From Microbispora catharanthi (GTDB taxonomy: Bacteria > Actinomycetota > Actinomycetes > Streptosporangiales > Streptosporangiaceae): a stretch of DNA of 64,000 bases. Under the pieces are notes generated by a model. It saw only the letters and a list, made by a program, of their open reading frames with translations. It had not been told where the DNA came from and did no database searches. Positions 49,509 to 57,618 of the stretch are shown here, piece by piece (position 1 is the first letter of the stretch; each line of letters begins with the position of its first letter). Location: the NCBI RefSeq assembly GCF_006334915.2, contig NZ_VDMA02000020.1, positions 121,693 through 185,692 of the forward strand. Reading direction: 5' to 3'. Made by a program: the position numbers and the translations under genes.

Positions 49509-50439
49509 TGCGGGCAGGACCGTCGCTTCGGGCGGGTGCGTCGTTTTGGGATATTTCGGTGTTCTGGGCCAGTTCCAGGAACAGGTCTTCCAGTGAGGCC
49601 GTCCGGACCTCCAGGCCGCGCAGGCGCAGGCCGCGTTCGCTCGCCCAGCCCAGCAGCGTCTGGGCGGCCAGGCCGGGATCGGCGGCCTGAACCATGGCGA
49701 GCCTGCCCCGCACGGTCGCGGGCAGCGGCAGCTCCCCGGGATGGATCACGGACGGCAGCTCGAACGAGACCCGCCCCACCCGCGCGGCCAGCGTCTCGGC
49801 CATGTCGCCGCCGACCGCGATCTCACCTCTGTCCATGATGGCCAGGTTCGTCGCCAGTTGCTGGGCCTCCTCCAGGTAGTGGGTGGTCAGCAGCACGGTC
49901 GTGCCCCGGGCGGCGAGATCGCGGACGACCTCCCAGATGTTGCGGCGGGCCTCGGGGTCCATGCCGGTTGTCGGCTCGTCCAGGAACAGCACGTCGGGCC
50001 GGCCCAGCAGGGCCAGCGCCAGGTCCAGGCGGCGTTTCTCACCGCCGGACAGCTGCCGCACCTTCGTCTTCGCCTTCGCCGTCAGGCCCGCCAACTCCAG
50101 CGCCTCGCTCGCGGGGCGCGCGGCGGGGGTGAAGTCACGCCAGATCTCGACCGTCTGCCCGGCCGTCAGGTCGGGGAAGAATCCGGCCTCCTGCAGCATG
50201 ATGCCGACGTTGCCACGCACCTGGGCGCGGTCCCTGATCGGGTCGAGGCCCAGCACCCTCACCGAACCGGTGTCCGGCTTCTGGAACCCGGTGAGCAGCT
50301 CGAACGTCGTGGTCTTGCCCGCACCGTTGCGGCCGAGCAAGGCGAAGACCGTTCCCGCCTCGACCTCGAACGAAATGTCGTTGACCGCCTGGAATCTGCC
50401 GTAGCTCTTGCTGACGTGGTTCACCTGGATCGCTGTCAC
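49489..50439 (-). CDS. ABC exporter ATP-binding protein
   Basis: 316 residues from GTG 50439 (GAAGGA upstream). Walker A is LLGRNGAGKTTTFELLTG, the signature is RQLSGGEKRRLDLALALLGR, Walker B is VLFLDEPTTGMDP and the switch His is in VLLTTHYLEEA. A C-terminal extension of about 90 residues, with TASLEDLFLELAQNTEISQN, is typical of DrrA/CcmA-like drug exporters. It is the first gene of the unit ATPase-permease-permease-kinase-regulator. Confidence 0.92.
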   Translation of the reverse strand: MTAIQVNHVSKSYGRFQAVNDISFEVEAGTVFALLGRNGAGKTTTFELLTGFQKPDTGSVRVLGLDPIRDRAQVRGNVGIMLQEAGFFPDLTAGQTVEIWRDFTPAARPASEALELAGLTAKAKTKVRQLSGGEKRRLDLALALLGRPDVLFLDEPTTGMDPEARRNIWEVVRDLAARGTTVLLTTHYLEEAQQLATNLAIMDRGEIAVGGDMAETLAARVGRVSFELPSVIHPGELPLPATVRGRLAMVQAADPGLAAQTLLGWASERGLRLRGLEVRTASLEDLFLELAQNTEISQNDAPARSDGPARSGDARA

Positions 50440-50658
50440 GCCTCGATCCTTCGCCAGGGGCGGCGGCGGAAACAGTGAGCAATTCACAACTTCGCGAGCG
50501 GGCCGAGTAGGCGGTCGGTCACCGCCTCTGCGTTCTCGATCTGGTGAAGACGGTGCCCTCGGCGCGGTCGTCCCTCCGACGCCGGGAGCACGTGACCGGG
50601 CGGACGCTCATCGCCGGCTTCGTGGCCTGCGTAGGCTTCGGCAACTTCGCGGCGATCG

Positions 50659-51120
50659 TCAGCGTTCTCGCAGTTTGTGGATCTCGTCGTCGAGGGCGTC
50701 CTCCACTCGCCCGAGGAACTCGGCGATGATGCGGAGGTCGCGTTCGTCGTAGTCGGTCATCAGATCCCTCCAGCTGCGCAGCAGCGGCAGGAACACTCCC
50801 GCGATACTGGGCCCGGCCTTTTCTGGCTGGAATTCGACGACGACCCGGCGGCGGTCGGCGGGGTCGCGGGTGCGTGCGACGAATCCCGCCGCCTCCAGCC
50901 GATCGATCACTGTGGTCACCGAGGCAGTCGTCAGGCCGGTGCGCCGGGCCAGCTCTCCGGCGGTCAGCGGCTCATATTGGAGCATCTGGATGCAGGCCAT
51001 GTCGGTGCTGTTGACACCGATCACCCGTGCGGCCGCGTTCGCCATCTCTGCGCCGCGTTGGTTGGTGCGCCTGATCCGATTGGTGATCTCCGTCATGAGC
51101 TCAGCCCGTGCGCTTGACAT
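50659..51120 (-). CDS. MarR-family transcriptional regulator
   Basis: 153 residues, GAGGGGAG ribosome site. TDMACIQMLQYEPLTAGELA, RRTGLTTASVTTVIDRLEAA and FVARTRDPADRRRVVVEFQP form the winged helix with its D-P-x-D-R-R wing. The N-terminal helix is Arg-rich. The neighbouring AT-rich inverted repeat (51136-51158) is its likely operator, shared with the divergent secreted-protein gene at 51225. The ligand is unknown. Confidence 0.87.
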   Translation of the reverse strand: MSSARAELMTEITNRIRRTNQRGAEMANAAARVIGVNSTDMACIQMLQYEPLTAGELARRTGLTTASVTTVIDRLEAAGFVARTRDPADRRRVVVEFQPEKAGPSIAGVFLPLLRSWRDLMTDYDERDLRIIAEFLGRVEDALDDEIHKLRER

Positions 51121-51135
51121 GGCTCCCCTCGTCTC

Positions 51136-51158
51136 GATTTTCTAATATCTCGAAAATC
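51136..51158. promoter_or_regulatory. AT-rich MarR operator
   Basis: GATTTTC (51136-51142) and GAAAATC (51152-51158) are perfect 7-bp arms around nine bases (TAATATCTC in part). It stands out as strongly AT-rich in this genome and is placed 15 bases upstream of the MarR start and about 70 bases before the divergent gene. Confidence 0.6.
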
Positions 51159-51224
51159 TAGTAATCTGCCGTCGGTCTGCCGGCATCGTGCCGAAGGCGC
51201 CGGCCATCACCAGAAGGAAATGAC

Positions 51225-52124
51225 ATGTTCCAGTCGACACGGCGACGCGCACTGCTGGCCCTACCAGTGCTTGCCGCCACAGCGATCGTAACCGTGCCCG
51301 GCCCGGCACAGGCCCACGCGAAGCCGGCACAGCCGATCGGCGGGATCGCGAAGTACCTGGGTAAATGGAACTACGACCAGCCTGACCGTACGACGATGAC
51401 GAACATCGCTGTGATAAAGCCGGGCACGATGGAGGCACCCCAGGTCGGCGACATCGTTTTCACCGCGCGTGACCGCGACACCGTGGTGGGACGCACCGAC
51501 GTCGGGTGCACGTGGACGTTCAAGGCGGGGCCCGCCGGCCTTCACCTGGATCCGGCGACGCAGACCTGCCACAACCCGACCAGCAACGCGTGGTACACGA
51601 TCAGCACGTGGACCGTCACGGTGAACGGCGATCACGAGAAGGAAACGATCAAGGCCGTAAGTCCCAATCCGGCCGGAAACTACGACTGGCAGCTGGACAG
51701 GGGCGCTCGTACGAAGACCAAGGAATACGACCCGCGAAGCGCCGCACGGTTCCCCGGCACCTGGCGATACGACGCAGCGGACCCGGCGACCAGGGCGAAT
51801 ATCCGCGTCACCCGATCCACCGGCTCAGACGGGAAACCGGTTGTGACACAGACCCCCGAACAGGGACTCCTCACGATCACTGGCGAGTATGACAACCGGA
51901 TCACCGCTCGTACCGCCGACGGCTGCACCTGGACCCTGCTGACCCGGGGCAACACCGCACACCTCGATCCCGCCGTCCAGACCTGCGTGACGTCGGCGAC
52001 CGCCGTCGTGACGCTCCGATACTGGTCCATCGCGAGTGACGGACGCCGCCTGGCGACCATAATCGCCGGTACGGACGCCAACGACGGCGAGTTCTACCTC
52101 AACGCGGGCCTGTCACCCGCATGA
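51225..52124 (+). CDS. Secreted protein with two tandem copies of an unknown domain
   Basis: 299 residues. The signal peptide (MFQSTRRRALLALPVLAATA) ends near AQAHA, about residue 32. Two copies of a domain of about 115 residues follow: copy 1 has YLGKWNYDQPD, DVGCTWTFKAGPAGLHLDPA, TQTCHN; copy 2 has FPGTWRYDAADPA, DGCTWTLLTRGNTAHLDPAV, QTCVT. Each has the pattern G-x-W-x-Y, GCTW and LDPAxQTC, with two Cys likely disulfide-bonded. The pattern suggests a small lipocalin-like barrel, but I recognise no named family. It is divergent from the MarR gene and probably induced with it. Confidence 0.7.
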   Translation: MFQSTRRRALLALPVLAATAIVTVPGPAQAHAKPAQPIGGIAKYLGKWNYDQPDRTTMTNIAVIKPGTMEAPQVGDIVFTARDRDTVVGRTDVGCTWTFKAGPAGLHLDPATQTCHNPTSNAWYTISTWTVTVNGDHEKETIKAVSPNPAGNYDWQLDRGARTKTKEYDPRSAARFPGTWRYDAADPATRANIRVTRSTGSDGKPVVTQTPEQGLLTITGEYDNRITARTADGCTWTLLTRGNTAHLDPAVQTCVTSATAVVTLRYWSIASDGRRLATIIAGTDANDGEFYLNAGLSPA

Positions 52125-52504
52125 TGATCGTCACGTAAATGGCACCGGCCGGCTTCCTCGGTTGAAGGCGCACCCGACAGGCGTCTTCCCGCTGGGTGCA
52201 CCCGAGGCCGCCCTCCTTGGAGAAACCCTTCTCGTGCCACGCGCCCTACTCGAACGGGCCGCACGCCGGCAGATGAACCTTCCCATGACCGGCTGACCGG
52301 CTCGGCGCTTCGGAGACCTTGTCCGGTACCGCGCCGACGTCACGCGTCACGCGACAGTACAAGGGGTGTATCGCGGGCTGATCCATACCTTCGGACGGAG
52401 TGCCGGCACCGAGAGAGGCGCGTCTCAACGTTCAACTCGATCTCGGTCGGCACCGTTCGAAGGTTCGCCACGCAGGCCCGGATGTCCCACCTCCAGGCGT
52501 CGTA
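52125..52504. other. Gene-free region before the CGNR relic
   Basis: About 380 bases with short open frames of poor composition on both strands. No promoter, hairpin or known family was recognised. The stretch leads without a clear start codon into the zinc-finger remnant at 52505-52741, so it may contain the decayed front of that gene. Confidence 0.4.
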
Positions 52505-52741
52505 CGTGTCGGCGACGCGGCGGCCATCGCCTCCGATGCGGCCCGCTCGGCGGTGCGGCCGCTCGGGGTTATCGACGAGCTGCGGATCCGTGAGTGCGGC
52601 CGCGAGGAGCGCACGCGCATCCTCGTCGGCCGCTCCCGCTCCGGCAATCGCCACTGGTGCGGACTAGAGGAGTGCGGCAACCGCGTCAAGGCGGCGTACC
52701 ACCGCTCCCGCAAGAAGAGCAGGACGTCCTCGGTGGGGTGA
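52505..52741 (+). pseudogene. Remnant of a CGNR zinc-finger (ABATE-type) protein
   Basis: The frame reads AAAIASDAARSAVRPLGVID, then IRECGREERTRILVGRSRSG and NRHWCGLEECGNRVKAAYHR. The end is the family's C-terminal zinc finger, with the name-giving C-G-N-R and S-R-x-G-N-R-x-W-C. The first Cys pair of the finger is broken (ECGREERT has only one Cys), and the N-terminal stress-sensing domain is not recognisable. I regard it as a decayed regulator. Confidence 0.55.
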
Positions 52742-52822
52742 TCTGGCCTGGTCAGGCGCTGGCCGAGGTGCTGTGAGCATCCGCGCCCCCTCGGGCCCCT
52801 TGCGCCGGGACGGCGGCGCGGG

Positions 52823-53782
52823 TCATTCGTTCTCCTCGTAGACGACGTGGTAGCGGCGGGTGTAGCGGTTGAGTGCCGCCGGGTTGAAGCGGCCGCCTTG
52901 GCTCACCTCGGCGCGATGCTCGATGAGGGCCTCCACCACGCACTCCCAGCCGCCCGGCGAGGAGACCTGGATGACCTTGGGCGGCGGGGTGGAACCGGGG
53001 CGGATCGCGTGCGGGACACCGTGCGGCAGCAGGACGAACTGTCCCTTGCCGGCCCGGTGCGTCACACCGTCGAAGTCGATCTCCAGGACACCGTCGACCA
53101 CGTAGATGCACTCGTCGGCGACATGGTGAGTGTGGCGCGGGACGGGCTGGGCGACGGTCACCTCCAGCAGGGAGATCAGGCTGTCGGTGTCCTCGCTGCG
53201 CGCCTTGATGCCGAACGCGGGCGGCACCGCGATGCGCCCGAGCCTCACCTGCCCCTGTCGCAGCACGTAGAACCGGCTCTTGTCGCCCCACTCGGCGGGG
53301 TCGTCCTGCCCGAGGTGGTAGCGCATGCCGTACGGCTTGCCCAGCTCGTTGATCTTCTGCCAGTCGCGCCGTCCGTCGGGGAGCATCAGCGCGTCGGCGT
53401 CGCCCGCCTCGCACACGTCCTCGACGTAGCGCTCCCAGCCGCCCGGCGCGGACAACTGCAGGGCGTGCACGGCGGAGCCGTCCGGCCCGAGGTTTCGCAT
53501 GGCGTGCGTGACGCCGCGCGGGACCAGCGCGAACATCCCGGCGGTGAGGTGGTGGCCGGCTCCGTCGAACTCGATCCCCAGGTCGCCGTCCAGCACATAC
53601 ACCAGCTCGTCGAAGGTGTCGTGGACGTGGGCGGGGATGTGGCCGTCACCGCGGTTCTCAATCAGGGAGAACCGCCCCTCGGTATCGGCGGCCCCGGCCT
53701 TCACGCTCATCGACGGCGGAAGGGGCACGCGGGTGGGACGGGAGGCGCCCGCGTCCAGCAGGAAGAAGCGGTCCTTGAACAT
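52823..53782 (-). CDS. Bicupin, quercetin dioxygenase-like
   Basis: 319 residues with two cupin domains. Cupin 1 has HIPAHVHDTFDELVYVLDGD and PRGVTHAMRN; cupin 2 has PRHTHHVADECIYVVDGVLE and PHGVPHAIRPG. Each keeps the H-x-H, E and distant H metal ligands, so both may bind metal. This layout matches bacterial quercetinase-like or pirin-like dioxygenases, but could also be a non-catalytic sensor. It is divergent from the TetR gene at 53902 with three operator-like repeats between, indicating substrate-induced expression. Confidence 0.8.
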   Translation of the reverse strand: MFKDRFFLLDAGASRPTRVPLPPSMSVKAGAADTEGRFSLIENRGDGHIPAHVHDTFDELVYVLDGDLGIEFDGAGHHLTAGMFALVPRGVTHAMRNLGPDGSAVHALQLSAPGGWERYVEDVCEAGDADALMLPDGRRDWQKINELGKPYGMRYHLGQDDPAEWGDKSRFYVLRQGQVRLGRIAVPPAFGIKARSEDTDSLISLLEVTVAQPVPRHTHHVADECIYVVDGVLEIDFDGVTHRAGKGQFVLLPHGVPHAIRPGSTPPPKVIQVSSPGGWECVVEALIEHRAEVSQGGRFNPAALNRYTRRYHVVYEENE

Positions 53783-53795
53783 GAGAGATCCTTTG

Positions 53796-53887
53796 GAATC
53801 TGATTCGGAGTCCGTTTCCGTTTAAGCTAGGTGAGCGTCGGAAGCCCTGTCAACGCGGACTAGGGTGTGATCCGGAATCCGATTCCG
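53796..53887. promoter_or_regulatory. Three operator-like palindromes between bicupin and TetR genes
   Basis: CGGAATCCGATTCCG (53873-53887) is a perfect 7+1+7 palindrome. GAATCTGATTC (53796-53806) is a perfect 5+1+5 copy, and CGGAGTCCGTTTCCG (53806-53820) an imperfect third copy directly beside it. The perfect site is next to the TetR start and the pair is next to the bicupin start, so the repressor should control both genes. Confidence 0.7.
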
Positions 53888-53901
53888 CGAAAGGGGAGCA
53901 C

Positions 53902-54450
53902 ATGCCCAGGCCCCGCAGCGACGCCGAGCGCAACCGCGCCCGCCTCCTGGATGTCGCTGTCGACCTGTTCGCCGAGCACGGCGACCAGGTGCAGATGGGG
54001 GAGGTGGCAAGGGCCGCGCAGGTCGGCGTCGGCACCCTCTACCGGCACTTCCCGACCCGACAGGCCCTGGTCGAGGCGGTCGCCGAGCAGCGCTTCAGCG
54101 AGATCCTCGCCTTCGCCGAGAGCGAGTGCCTGCCCAACCCCGACACCCGGGCGGCGCTGACCTGCTTTCTGACCCATGTGGCCCAGATGCATCAGACGGG
54201 CCGCGGCCTTTCCGGGGCGATCGAGGCGACGTTCGGCTCCACCGCCCCGCGCGGGCCTCTGGCCACCGAGTTGCTGGCCATCGGGGACACGCTGATCAGA
54301 CGCGGACACGCCGACGGCACCGTCCGCGCCGACATCACGGTGGACGATCTCTACATGCTGGTCGGCGCGCTGGCGATGATCAGCCGAGGCGATGTCGGCG
54401 ACTGGCGGCGGTTCATCGACATCACCCTGGACGGCATCGCACCACGCTGA
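53902..54450 (+). CDS. TetR-family transcriptional regulator
   Basis: 182 residues, AAGGGGAG ribosome site. NRARLLDVAVDLFAEHGDQV and EVARAAQVGVGTLYRHFPTR are the DNA-binding domain. The ligand domain of about 120 residues ends ISRGDVGDWRRFIDITLDGI, an SbtR-like C-terminus. It probably represses itself and the divergent bicupin; the inducer may be the flavonoid-type or other substrate of the dioxygenase. Confidence 0.87.
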   Translation: MPRPRSDAERNRARLLDVAVDLFAEHGDQVQMGEVARAAQVGVGTLYRHFPTRQALVEAVAEQRFSEILAFAESECLPNPDTRAALTCFLTHVAQMHQTGRGLSGAIEATFGSTAPRGPLATELLAIGDTLIRRGHADGTVRADITVDDLYMLVGALAMISRGDVGDWRRFIDITLDGIAPR

Positions 54451-54467
54451 GGCGACTCAGCGTCGCC
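54451..54467. terminator. Short hairpin between convergent genes
   Basis: GGCGAC (54451-54456), TCAGC, GTCGCC (54462-54467), immediately after the TetR stop and 12 bases before the stop of the convergent lipoprotein gene. It is short and lacks a T tract, so only a candidate terminator. Confidence 0.4.
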
Positions 54468-54478
54468 AGCTTCTCCGA

Positions 54479-55021
54479 TCAGGCCGGCTGTCGGCGCTGG
54501 TCACTGGCATCGTTTCGTGATTCTAGGACGATGACGCGGTCGCGTACGGGAGCCAGACAGTTGGATGGACTGCACGCCCCATAGGTGAACACCACCTCAG
54601 CACGTCCATTTCCAGCTCGGCGCACAGGGACCGCGATGGTTACGGGACCGTCCGGGTAGACCGGCAGGTCCACGTCCAGCTCTTCGATCCGTAAGTCGCT
54701 CACGGGCACGTTTGCGGTCGGCCTGCCGGCCGCGCGTAGGCTGCCGTCCACGGTCACTGAAGTGGGCACACCGAGGCCGTTCACGCCTTCCGGTGGTAGA
54801 TCCATGCTGTACAGGTGGTAGCCGGTCTTCTGCGGAGTGAATATCGCTTGCACCTGCCCGGTTCCGTCCGGCCTGGTAGTCAGCGCCGCCACGACGGTGA
54901 CCCCGCTCTCATCCAGACGACCCGACAGTTCGGCAGACGGGCTGCTCGCGCCGGCTCCGACACACCCTTGGGCGAGTGACGCGATGGCCACCATGACCAG
55001 CAGAACGCGGTGCGCCGTCAA
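54479..55021 (-). CDS. Lipoprotein with DsbD alpha-like domain
   Basis: 180 residues. A lipoprotein signal ends at LAQGC (Cys20). The mature beta-rich domain (VQAIFTPQKTGYHLYSMDLP, PDGPVTIAVPVRRAGNG) resembles the N-terminal DsbD/TlpA-partner domain. FTYGACSPSNCLAPVRDRVI carries two Cys in the position used by that domain to accept electrons. Its start overlaps the stop of the thioredoxin-like gene (ATGA), so the two should form an extracytoplasmic redox pair. No membrane electron carrier (CcdA/DsbD) is present in the window. Confidence 0.65.
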   Translation of the reverse strand: MTAHRVLLVMVAIASLAQGCVGAGASSPSAELSGRLDESGVTVVAALTTRPDGTGQVQAIFTPQKTGYHLYSMDLPPEGVNGLGVPTSVTVDGSLRAAGRPTANVPVSDLRIEELDVDLPVYPDGPVTIAVPVRRAGNGRAEVVFTYGACSPSNCLAPVRDRVIVLESRNDASDQRRQPA

Positions 55022-55581
55022 CTCTTGGACGCCCAGCGAGTCAGGAACGCGTTGACCTGATGGCTGTTCATGGTGCGTGCGTTGGCGAACGAGCCGTCAT
55101 TCGTGTGCACGAGAACCCTGCCGCCGGGTGCCAGCACCACCAGCGCCGGAATGCCGCTCGTCTCCAACTTCACGTACTTCGCGGCGAAGTCGAGGTTGCG
55201 GTCGAACTCGCCGACATCCACGGCTACCAGGTGGTAGTTGCGCTGAAGTAGCGGCTTCGTTTGTTTCGACTGGAACAGCTTGTCGAGCACCTTGCAGTCG
55301 GGACACCAGTCGGCGCCAAAATCGATCAGGACCTTCTTGCCGTCGGATGCGGCCAGTGTGAGAGCCGTTTTCAGGTCCGCGGCCGGATCCCGCGCTGGGT
55401 CGTAGTGGTCCGGGATCGTGTCCGCGGCAGCAGCCGACGGCGTAGGAGTCGCCGACGATGAAGAAGCCGAGGAAGAGGTGGCGGGCGCCGAGGCAGTCGC
55501 CGTTGACGTGTCCTTGTTGGCGCATCCCGTTAAGAGCAGTGCGATACCGATGGCGGCCGCGGGGCCAATTCGTCGCAGCAT
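55018..55581 (-). CDS. Thioredoxin-family lipoprotein
   Basis: 187 residues from ATG 55581. The lipobox LLLTGC gives a diacylated Cys near residue 19, followed by a Ser/Thr/Ala-rich tether. The thioredoxin fold begins about residue 68 (KVLIDFGADWCPDCKVLDKL), with the active-site W-C-P-D-C. SGIPALVVLAPGG includes the cis-proline. It should reduce or isomerise disulfides, or transfer electrons, at the outer face of the membrane. It is co-translated with the DsbD-alpha-like lipoprotein downstream. Confidence 0.83.
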   Translation of the reverse strand: MLRRIGPAAAIGIALLLTGCANKDTSTATASAPATSSSASSSSATPTPSAAAADTIPDHYDPARDPAADLKTALTLAASDGKKVLIDFGADWCPDCKVLDKLFQSKQTKPLLQRNYHLVAVDVGEFDRNLDFAAKYVKLETSGIPALVVLAPGGRVLVHTNDGSFANARTMNSHQVNAFLTRWASKS

Positions 55582-55721
55582 CAACCGGTCCTCATCACAG
55601 CGATCAGGCGCACGAGAGTAGCGTACGGCGGCACGGCATCGCGATCCCTGCTGCTCATACCGCTGTTCGGCAGAACACCCTAGCCCAGGGGCCAAGCGGG
55701 CTCTCTTGCCGCTGATCGCGC

Positions 55722-56789
55722 CTAGGCATTTTTGCGATTGGCGGATTCTTCGTAGGCACTCCTCAGGAGCGCGAGCACCTCGTCGCTAATGTCGCACTTC
55801 AGGTAGTTGTTCTGACCGATTTGGCCGGGAAGACGTTCGTCCAGGCGAGCCAGTGTGTTCGGCGCCTCGGCTTGGATGACAGTGCGTTGCGGGCTGACAT
55901 AGGCGCCTCCGTCATTCCAGATCATGAACATCCCACGGCTCTGACCGGGAAGACGCGGATTGAGGATCCAGCGGCCCTTGCCCACCGTGGTGAAGAGGGT
56001 GGCCAGACCGTCTGACTGCAATCGCTCTGCCCAGTCACACAGCTGGCGTAGCAGTTCGCGATGGGAGGGATCGGCGCTGTCGATGCTGTCACGGAAGGAA
56101 GCCGATCCCGAAGTGGGCTTGGCCTCCCGCCGCATCCTCGAGGGCGAAACCGAGGCCGCCAAAGCGCGCTCCGGCTCGACCAGCTGCGGGACGAGCACCT
56201 GGCTGCCACGCACGTCGTAGGCCATCACTGTCACCAAATCGATATCCAGGCGATCGTTGGTGACAGTCTGCAGATAGCCGGCGAGCTCGATCAAGACGGT
56301 CGGCGCGGCGTCGAGGACCACAACGCAGCGGGCATTCCCTTTCTCGAATTCCTCAGTCATGCCGTTGCGAAAGGTCTCGATGTCGAACGACCCATCACCG
56401 ACCTCCGCAGCCACCGCGTCGGCGACAGTCGCGTGCCCACGTACGGTCACATGAGGCTCCAGCAGCTCTTCGAACGCGGTCGCCGACAGCCGGTATATAT
56501 AGGACGCGTATCCGAGAACCTGCGCGAAGACGGTTCTCCGATCCGAATTGGCAGCGAGTTTCACCTCGATGACCACTGGTCGCCCGCTGTCGGCGTCCAC
56601 GGCCACGAGATCGGCGTAGCCATTGCCGAGCTGTACCTCCCGACCCAGGATCACCAGTCGTGGCTGACCGGGAAGCGGCAGCATCGCGGGAGCGCGTTCG
56701 ATACTGCTGTGAAGCGCCTGCTCGTTCGCGTACGGCTGCGCAGGAAGAGCTACCAGCCCATTCCCTTCGTCATGCCAAATGCCCGTCAC
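55722..56789 (-). CDS. PD-(D/E)xK nuclease-like protein
   Basis: 355 residues. The N-terminal 130 residues look like a restriction-endonuclease fold: VILGREVQLGNGYADLVAVD, then RPVVIEVKLAANSD and FAQVLGYASYIY, giving the Asp, Glu-x-Lys and Gln pattern seen in DUF91/NucS-like and Mrr-like nucleases. The central and C-terminal parts (about 130-350, with WILNPRLPGQSRGMFMIWND) are not recognised and may bind DNA. No methyltransferase or helicase is adjacent, so a restriction role is unproven; repair or defence is possible. It lies close to the integrative-element relic. Confidence 0.6.
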   Translation of the reverse strand: MTGIWHDEGNGLVALPAQPYANEQALHSSIERAPAMLPLPGQPRLVILGREVQLGNGYADLVAVDADSGRPVVIEVKLAANSDRRTVFAQVLGYASYIYRLSATAFEELLEPHVTVRGHATVADAVAAEVGDGSFDIETFRNGMTEEFEKGNARCVVVLDAAPTVLIELAGYLQTVTNDRLDIDLVTVMAYDVRGSQVLVPQLVEPERALAASVSPSRMRREAKPTSGSASFRDSIDSADPSHRELLRQLCDWAERLQSDGLATLFTTVGKGRWILNPRLPGQSRGMFMIWNDGGAYVSPQRTVIQAEAPNTLARLDERLPGQIGQNNYLKCDISDEVLALLRSAYEESANRKNA

Positions 56790-56969
56790 CGATGCTCCCT
56801 TGTCCGCTACCCGTCACCGCTGACCGCAATGGTGCAGGTACCAATGCCATCCGGCAACGTCCTTACATGCGGCTGTCGCTCGGCCTACTGCATGCGCAAA
56901 GGTCATACGCCGGATCGAGCGCGCGCGGGCGCCAGCGGGCTTTCCGCCCGCTGCTCAGCAGCAGGCGGA

Positions 56970-57150
56970 TCAATCGTCAAACTCGAAACCGTCCGCCTCG
57001 GCGGTGGCGACGAGCCGCCGCATGCGGTCGGCGTCTGTCGCGATGGCCGCCATCAGGGTGCCCAGCTCCTCCAGCGTGCCGAGGTCTCTTCCGTACGCGC
57101 AGAACATGCCGCCTTCGGGGTCGTAGGAGAACCGGCTGCCAACGTCTGCG
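56970..57150 (-). pseudogene. Small gene truncated at its 5' end
   Basis: The minus frame ends at TGA 56970 and reads FSYDPEGGMFCAYGRDLGTL, EELGTLMAAIATDADRMRRL and VATAEADGFEFDD, a well-composed acidic helical protein end. The frame can be extended to a TTG at 57188, but the first residues then come from the antisense of the recombinase relic. I infer that the original 5' end was cut off at about 57130-57150 when the mobile element inserted or decayed. Family not recognised. Confidence 0.4.
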
Positions 57151-57153
57151 AGC

Positions 57154-57495
57154 CGGTTCACCGAGCTGGAGTGCGAGCGCCGGATCAAGGCGGAGGAGCT
57201 TGCCGATGCCGAGGGGTGTCCGCTCGCGCGTGACCACCAAGCCGGCCTGCTTCACAGGATCCCCATGCTCCAGACGAAGCTCGCTGAGCTGCCCGAAGAG
57301 CTCCAGCGTGAGCTGTTCACAGCCTTCCGCCTGGAGATCCGCCATGACGCCGGCCTTGGGGTGGCGTTGATCCGAATCACCCCCACGAGACTCTCGAAGG
57401 AGTCGCGGCGAGGGCGGAAGAACTTCCCGGAAAACGAGAACAGGCGCCTGTGCCGAAGATTTGGTGAGTGCCCCCGGCAAGGGACCCAGAAGTAG
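57154..57495 (+). pseudogene. C-terminal remnant of a large serine recombinase
   Basis: The plus frame reads RFTELECERRIKAEELADAE, HQAGLLHRIPMLQTKLAELP and EELQRELFTAFRLEIRHDAG. The coiled-coil helix, the L-x-x-x-P-x-L-x-x-x-L-A-x-L-P segment and the L-F-x-A-F-x-L-x-I-x strand match the end of large serine recombinases. The catalytic Ser domain, recombinase domain and zinc ribbon are absent. After about 57375 the frame runs into an unrelated Arg/Asn-rich tail. Confidence 0.55.
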
Positions 57496-57618
57496 GGAAA
57501 CGGGCGGGACCCCGTCTGACGAGGTAGTTCGCGCTCGACAGCTCACAGTCGAGGCGGTCAGGCCTCTCCCCAAGCGTCGTGTCCGCACGCTTCGAGCCGT
57601 GGCGGAGGGATGAACTCG

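Noticed and set aside
50544..50729. Short plus-strand frame with a hydrophobic stretch (TLIAGFVACVGFGNFAAIVS)
   Set aside because: It overlaps the MarR gene end, has no ribosome site and no recognisable family; probably chance or an unidentifiable fragment.
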